Assembly: GCA_947561395.2 (NCBI GenBank)
Contig: OX387192.1
Location: 5,544,721 to 5,608,720 of the forward strand
Reading direction: 5' to 3'
DNA length: 64,000 bases
DNA from: Buxus sempervirens
Taxonomy: Eukaryota > Streptophyta > Magnoliopsida > Buxales > Buxaceae
Shown: piece after piece, positions 61,901 through 64,000 of the stretch
How the letters are laid out: each line of letters opens with the position of its first letter
Position numbering within the stretch: position 1 is the stretch's first letter
Notes under the pieces: generated by a model
Databases searched by the model: none
Told to the model about the DNA's origin: nothing
What the model saw: only the letters and a program-made list of their open reading frames with translations
Program-made: the position numbers and the translations under genes

Positions 61901-63021
61901 TATCAATATATCCCTTGATATATCTAGTGATATATCCCCTTTCTCTAGGAGGTGATATAAACCCATTGGTGTAATATTGTGTATTTCCCTCGATATGTGA
62001 AGCAAATATCCTTTCCTCGAGTGGTGAAATGTCTAGCGATAGCAAAATTTAAAGCCTTGGACACATTATATATGTTGCAAGTTTCTGCTTCTCATGATAT
62101 GTTGATTTCCTCACTTATTTCTTCCTTGGTGAGGTTGCAGTATCCACTTTTGTTTCCAGATGGGAAAGAATTTGTTTATGAAAGTTGCTCATATCAGTCA
62201 TCGTCATCTGGTTCTATTGAAGGTTCTTTCACATTTGTCCCTGGAAGGTACTATACTTAGAACCCATCGTTCACTGATATCTTTTTGTTAGATTCACAGA
62301 TCAAAACTCATTGCTAGTGTAATCTCCGAGATCTACCCATTTGTAAGTGATTTAACCAAAATCAACAACCTTGAATTGACTGCAGGTCACAATTCATGTG
62401 ATAATCGCACGCCCTTTGTTTATAAGTTTGATTACATGGTGTTAAGTGTTCTAAGCTGCCATCTTGTAGAGTTCCACTTGAGTTAAATTCATGTCACGTA
62501 TGATGGAAATCAGCATTATTGTGCAACTATGATTGCCTGCAATATGTTCAGTAACTTGTTCTTGCATCCATAAATTTAATCATCACTTATGTGAACCATA
62601 TGACATAAATAATAGAAAAGCAATATGTTCAGTAACTTGTTCTTGCACCCATAAATTTAATCATCACTTATGTGAACCATATGACATAAATAATAGAAAA
62701 ATAAACATGTAGTGATGATCCAAGTGCCTAGATAAATTCCTATCACCTTATTTTTTTGAAACATCCACTTGTTGGAGTTTTGAAGTGTTCCTAAGTGTGT
62801 AACTTGGAAAGATAGCATTGGAGTAAAAGGTGCCTAGTGATGGCTATGAGTGCTGTAATCTAATTTTTTTAGATCATTGTTACACAGGGGAATTGTTTTT
62901 TTTTTTAATTCATTTATTGATATTTTTTAATTTTATTTTTAGGTTGGCAGAGCCTAAAGGCCCAGCATTTGAGGTTGAAGTGGCATGCTTTCCTTTAAAA
63001 TTGCCTGAATATATTTTTTGA
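42738..63021 (+). CDS. SKIP16: F-box protein SKIP16 (F-box, SMI1/KNR4, ApaG domains), 5 exons
   Basis: Proposed exons: 42738-42965, 46799-47521, 60356-60571, 62141-62247, 62943-63021; all junctions are GT-AG and keep frame, giving 1353 nt and 450 aa (Arabidopsis SKIP16 is of similar length). Domain order: N-terminal F-box (LGDLALHVILTKLSPKDAA), SMI1/KNR4 domain in exon 2 (SLGVKLPLPTKVLYRFCDGQ), ApaG/DUF525 domain in exons 3-5 (SYSIRMCL, YWRRWIIR, GSFTFVPGR, ending KLPEYIF). F-box proteins of this group bind SKP1/ASK and serve as substrate receptors of SCF ubiquitin ligases; the substrate of SKIP16 is not known to me. The start is the ATG at 42738; an earlier ATG at 42733 runs straight into TGA. 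Intron 2 is 12.8 kb because of transposon insertions. All key blocks are intact, so the gene looks functional. Confidence 0.95.
42966..46798 (+). other. SKIP16 intron 1
   Basis: 3.8 kb, GTAATG...TATTGCAG. Contains a CA microsatellite (43917-43970) and AT-rich unique sequence. A segment at 43550-43780 with GC-rich, repeat-like composition may be an old element, but no ends are visible. Confidence 0.85.
43917..43970. repeat. (CA)n microsatellite
   Basis: About 27 CA units with one CG interruption near the start, followed by TATATA. Likely length-polymorphic. Confidence 0.97.
46799..47521 (+). CDS. SKIP16: SKIP16 exon 2 (SMI1/KNR4 domain)
   Basis: 241 codons from LTYQTWRDSF to NAVTNGVQ, phase 0 at both ends. 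The 5' junction is TATTGCAG|CTA, the 3' junction CAG|GTAACC. It is the longest exon and holds the whole SMI1/KNR4-like region. Confidence 0.93.
47522..49398 (+). other. SKIP16 intron 2, first unique part
   Basis: 1.9 kb before the hAT insertion. AT-rich, a G run at about 47927-47937, no reading frame with recognisable motifs. Confidence 0.7.
50361..50599. repeat. 239-bp near-perfect foldback inside the hAT element
   Basis: Left arm from TTTGAAATTTCCGCAAGGTC, right arm ending in its complement; arms of about 110 bp. The centre repeats ATTTCACGAAATTTAGCC twice in tandem. It overlaps the C-terminal end of the transposase-derived frame. Confidence 0.93.
50595..52260 (-). pseudogene. hAT transposase remnant
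   Basis: Minus strand, in order: near 52080-51900 a stretch from the DUF659/RNase-H-like region (VVKVMEPLAKVLKLVDQEKRP, then YKQYWDIIDNRWEKQLH-like with stops), near 51560 RALEDGIGHFGDATV, and near 51350-51190 the hAT C-terminal dimerisation region (SSGCKHNQKTFAAI, KKLHELVFVHYNLRLKEHN-like with stops). It continues into the open frame 51155-50595, an acidic tail rich in Asp and Ser. Many stops and frameshifts; the BED zinc finger is not visible. Clearly not functional. Confidence 0.85.
53200..55260 (+). other. SKIP16 intron 2, middle unique part
   Basis: 2.1 kb between the hAT element's target duplication and the solo LTR. No coding motif or repeat end recognised. Confidence 0.6.
56091..56132. 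repeat. Palindromic words, downstream cluster of the 3.2-kb solo LTR
   Basis: GTCCGCATATAGTATGCGAA and GCCTGTGTATGCGGGC. Corresponds in place to cluster A of the Ogre-like LTR. Confidence 0.6.
57421..57740. repeat. Palindromic words, upstream cluster of the 3.2-kb solo LTR
   Basis: Repeats of GTCCGCACACTAAGTGCGGAC, with variants GTCCGCACTTAGTGTGCGGG and CCCGCACATATATTGCGGG. Begins about 11 bp upstream of the minus-strand TATA, as in the Ogre-like LTR. Confidence 0.8.
58467..59379 (+). other. SKIP16 intron 2, third unique part
   Basis: No reading frame with recognisable motifs. The last part leads into an AT-rich block TTAATAAATTACATTTTTAC and a short A run at 59420-59428 that resembles the 3' end of a plant LINE. 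Confidence 0.45.
59445..59817 (+). pseudogene. LINE ORF2 C-terminal fragment (zf-RVT domain)
   Basis: Plus-strand reading gives AAHDKILMVNHLIFRGG, the beginning of the reverse-transcriptase zinc-binding domain of plant L1 ORF2. After frameshifts it gives MKIVPFAIWWSFLKEMYCL, the KxxPxxIWWxxWKERN block. A stop and at least one frameshift separate them. It lies in SKIP16 intron 2 in sense orientation. No RT or endonuclease domain remains. Confidence 0.75.
60356..60571 (+). CDS. SKIP16: SKIP16 exon 3 (start of ApaG domain)
   Basis: 72 codons, VRASAVFVPEL to GEAVIGK, phase 0. Junctions TTTCAG|GTT and AAG|GTAAGA. Confidence 0.93.
60572..62140 (+). other. SKIP16 intron 3
   Basis: 1.6 kb, GTAAGA...GTTGCAG. 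A duplicated TTGTGGTGGGTGTA segment (about 60946 and 60990). No TE ends recognised. Confidence 0.85.
62141..62247 (+). CDS. SKIP16: SKIP16 exon 4 (ApaG domain)
   Basis: YPLLFPDGKEFVYESCS to FTFVPG, ending in phase 2 with AG, completed by the first base of exon 5. Junctions TTGCAG|TAT and AAG|GTACTA. Confidence 0.92.
62539..62700. repeat. 81-bp tandem duplication in SKIP16 intron 4
   Basis: Two copies starting GCAATATGTTCAGTAACTTG at 62539 and 62620. By eye they differ at one position (CATCC versus CACCC), so the duplication is recent. Confidence 0.95.
62943..63021 (+). CDS. SKIP16: SKIP16 exon 5 and stop
   Basis: Begins with the last base of an arginine codon, then LAEPKGPAFEVEV to LPEYIF and TGA at 63019-63021. 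The acceptor is TTTTTAG|G. Confidence 0.92.
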
Positions 63022-64000
63022 TTGAAGCTGCAAGAGGTCGAACTGTCCTACATTTTCTTTCTTGGTTTTGCTTGTCTATACATGTTCATGTTTGTATTGG
63101 TAAATGTTAAATTTTATTAATGATATTCCCCTTACTGCTACCTTAGATTGCATGCTTTGAAAAATTTGTGACTTGTTATTAAATGCATATATATATATAT
63201 ATATATATCTTTGGGTGAATCACTCAAGAGTGATATTTTAATCCCACTCTAATTTAATATTTTACACAATTGAGTTTGCTATGAAGGACTCAGGACATCA
63301 CTGGTTTTATGAAAATCAAGGTCAGTCAATTTCATCCTTAACATCCTCGATTGAGCTAAAATGAAAGACCACAAGCCTATCCCAACTCAAATGACAGAGA
63401 AGTCAAGATGCATAAGATGATGGAAGAGAATTTTATTATCCTACTCACTATCAAGGTGTTGTTTAAGAGCAGATCTGTCTTTTAGCCTAAATTCTGTTTC
63501 TCAAGTCCTGCCTTGTTTCTCAATCTAGGTGAAAAGCAATGTTGATTTGTGTATGCTTCTTGTCTCCACATCAGCAATAGATTTCTATGCATTTTCAGAT
63601 GAGGATTGGATTAAATGCCCTAGCGAGACGTATCGGGCGAGAGAGACGAGTGCCGTTACTCAACTGATATTTACCATTATAAAACGGCATCTACCGGTAT
63701 TAAATGGTACTGGTACAGAGTTGTACTGGCCAGAATAACTAAAGAATTACGGAACTGTTGAGGGTGCCACCTGGGCTAGTGGCAAAGTTTTTTGCTTGTC
63801 ATAGTCAAGACATGGGTTTCACTCCCGCTCTCAATCAAAATGGAAGAAATTGTCGACGGCCCTACCTCCAGCTGAGATGAGATATCTTTAAGTAGTCATT
63901 TGAGTTGCTGCTGTCTGCAGTTCTTAGTACGATCCCTTTAATGCCGCGATTCTTGAATGAAGTGAATGGGTGTGTGCATAGTTATCAGCTATGTGTCGGG
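63022..64000. other. 3' flank of SKIP16
   Basis: 3' UTR then flank. Contains an AT microsatellite (63186-63208). Near 63767-63828, GGGCTAGTGGCAAAG and ATGGGTTTCACTCCC resemble the A and B boxes of a tRNA-derived SINE; no ends were found. Nothing else recognised. Confidence 0.5.

Noticed and set aside
63767-63828. tRNA gene
   Set aside because: Only loose A and B box resemblance; no cloverleaf can be drawn. At most a SINE remnant.

Overview
The window is nuclear DNA of a flowering plant with a repeat-rich genome. It carries one intact host gene in five exons, a dense stack of nested LTR retrotransposons, and hAT, MULE, LINE and Cassandra elements. Nothing bacterial or organellar is visible. 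The sequence does not fix the species; an angiosperm, probably dicot-like, is as far as it goes.

Region 1 (1-41.9 kb) is a retrotransposon nest. From the left: a Tekay/Del-type LTR on the minus strand, cut by the window edge (1-2707), sits inside the pol region of a minus-strand Copia element (2708-4859). The Copia LTR is itself split by a complete, young Ogre/Tat-type Ty3 element (4860-19769; 2417-bp LTRs, target duplication CCCAC, tRNA-type PBS, polypurine tract). The Copia LTR resumes at 19775-19828. Next is an old minus-strand Tat element (20621 to about 38360) with a 720-bp 3' LTR, a decayed pol and, antisense to pol, a decayed intron-bearing plant-mobile-domain (PMD) gene. Two solo LTRs lie inside it: 22455-25732 (TSD GTATC, itself carrying a Cassandra solo LTR and a hAT MITE) and 28640-34979 (TSD GATGC, itself carrying a 3.9-kb Tekay-type solo LTR). 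A further Tekay-like LTR, a LINE ORF1 fragment split by a hAT MITE, and a 429-bp Mutator-type MITE close the region.

Region 2 (42.7-63.0 kb) is the host gene, an orthologue of the F-box protein SKIP16 (F-box, SMI1/KNR4 and ApaG/DUF525 domains), plus strand, predicted 450 aa. Its 12.8-kb second intron contains a 3.8-kb hAT element with a decayed transposase and an internal 239-bp foldback, a 3.2-kb solo LTR and a LINE fragment. Region 3 (63.0-64 kb) is 3' flank.

The most striking unexplained pattern is that almost every long LTR here carries clusters of short self-complementary 'words' (about 15-23 nt). The words differ in sequence between families, but each family reuses its own word, often on both sides of the TATA box. 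Most TE boundaries rest on target-site duplications read directly from the sequence.
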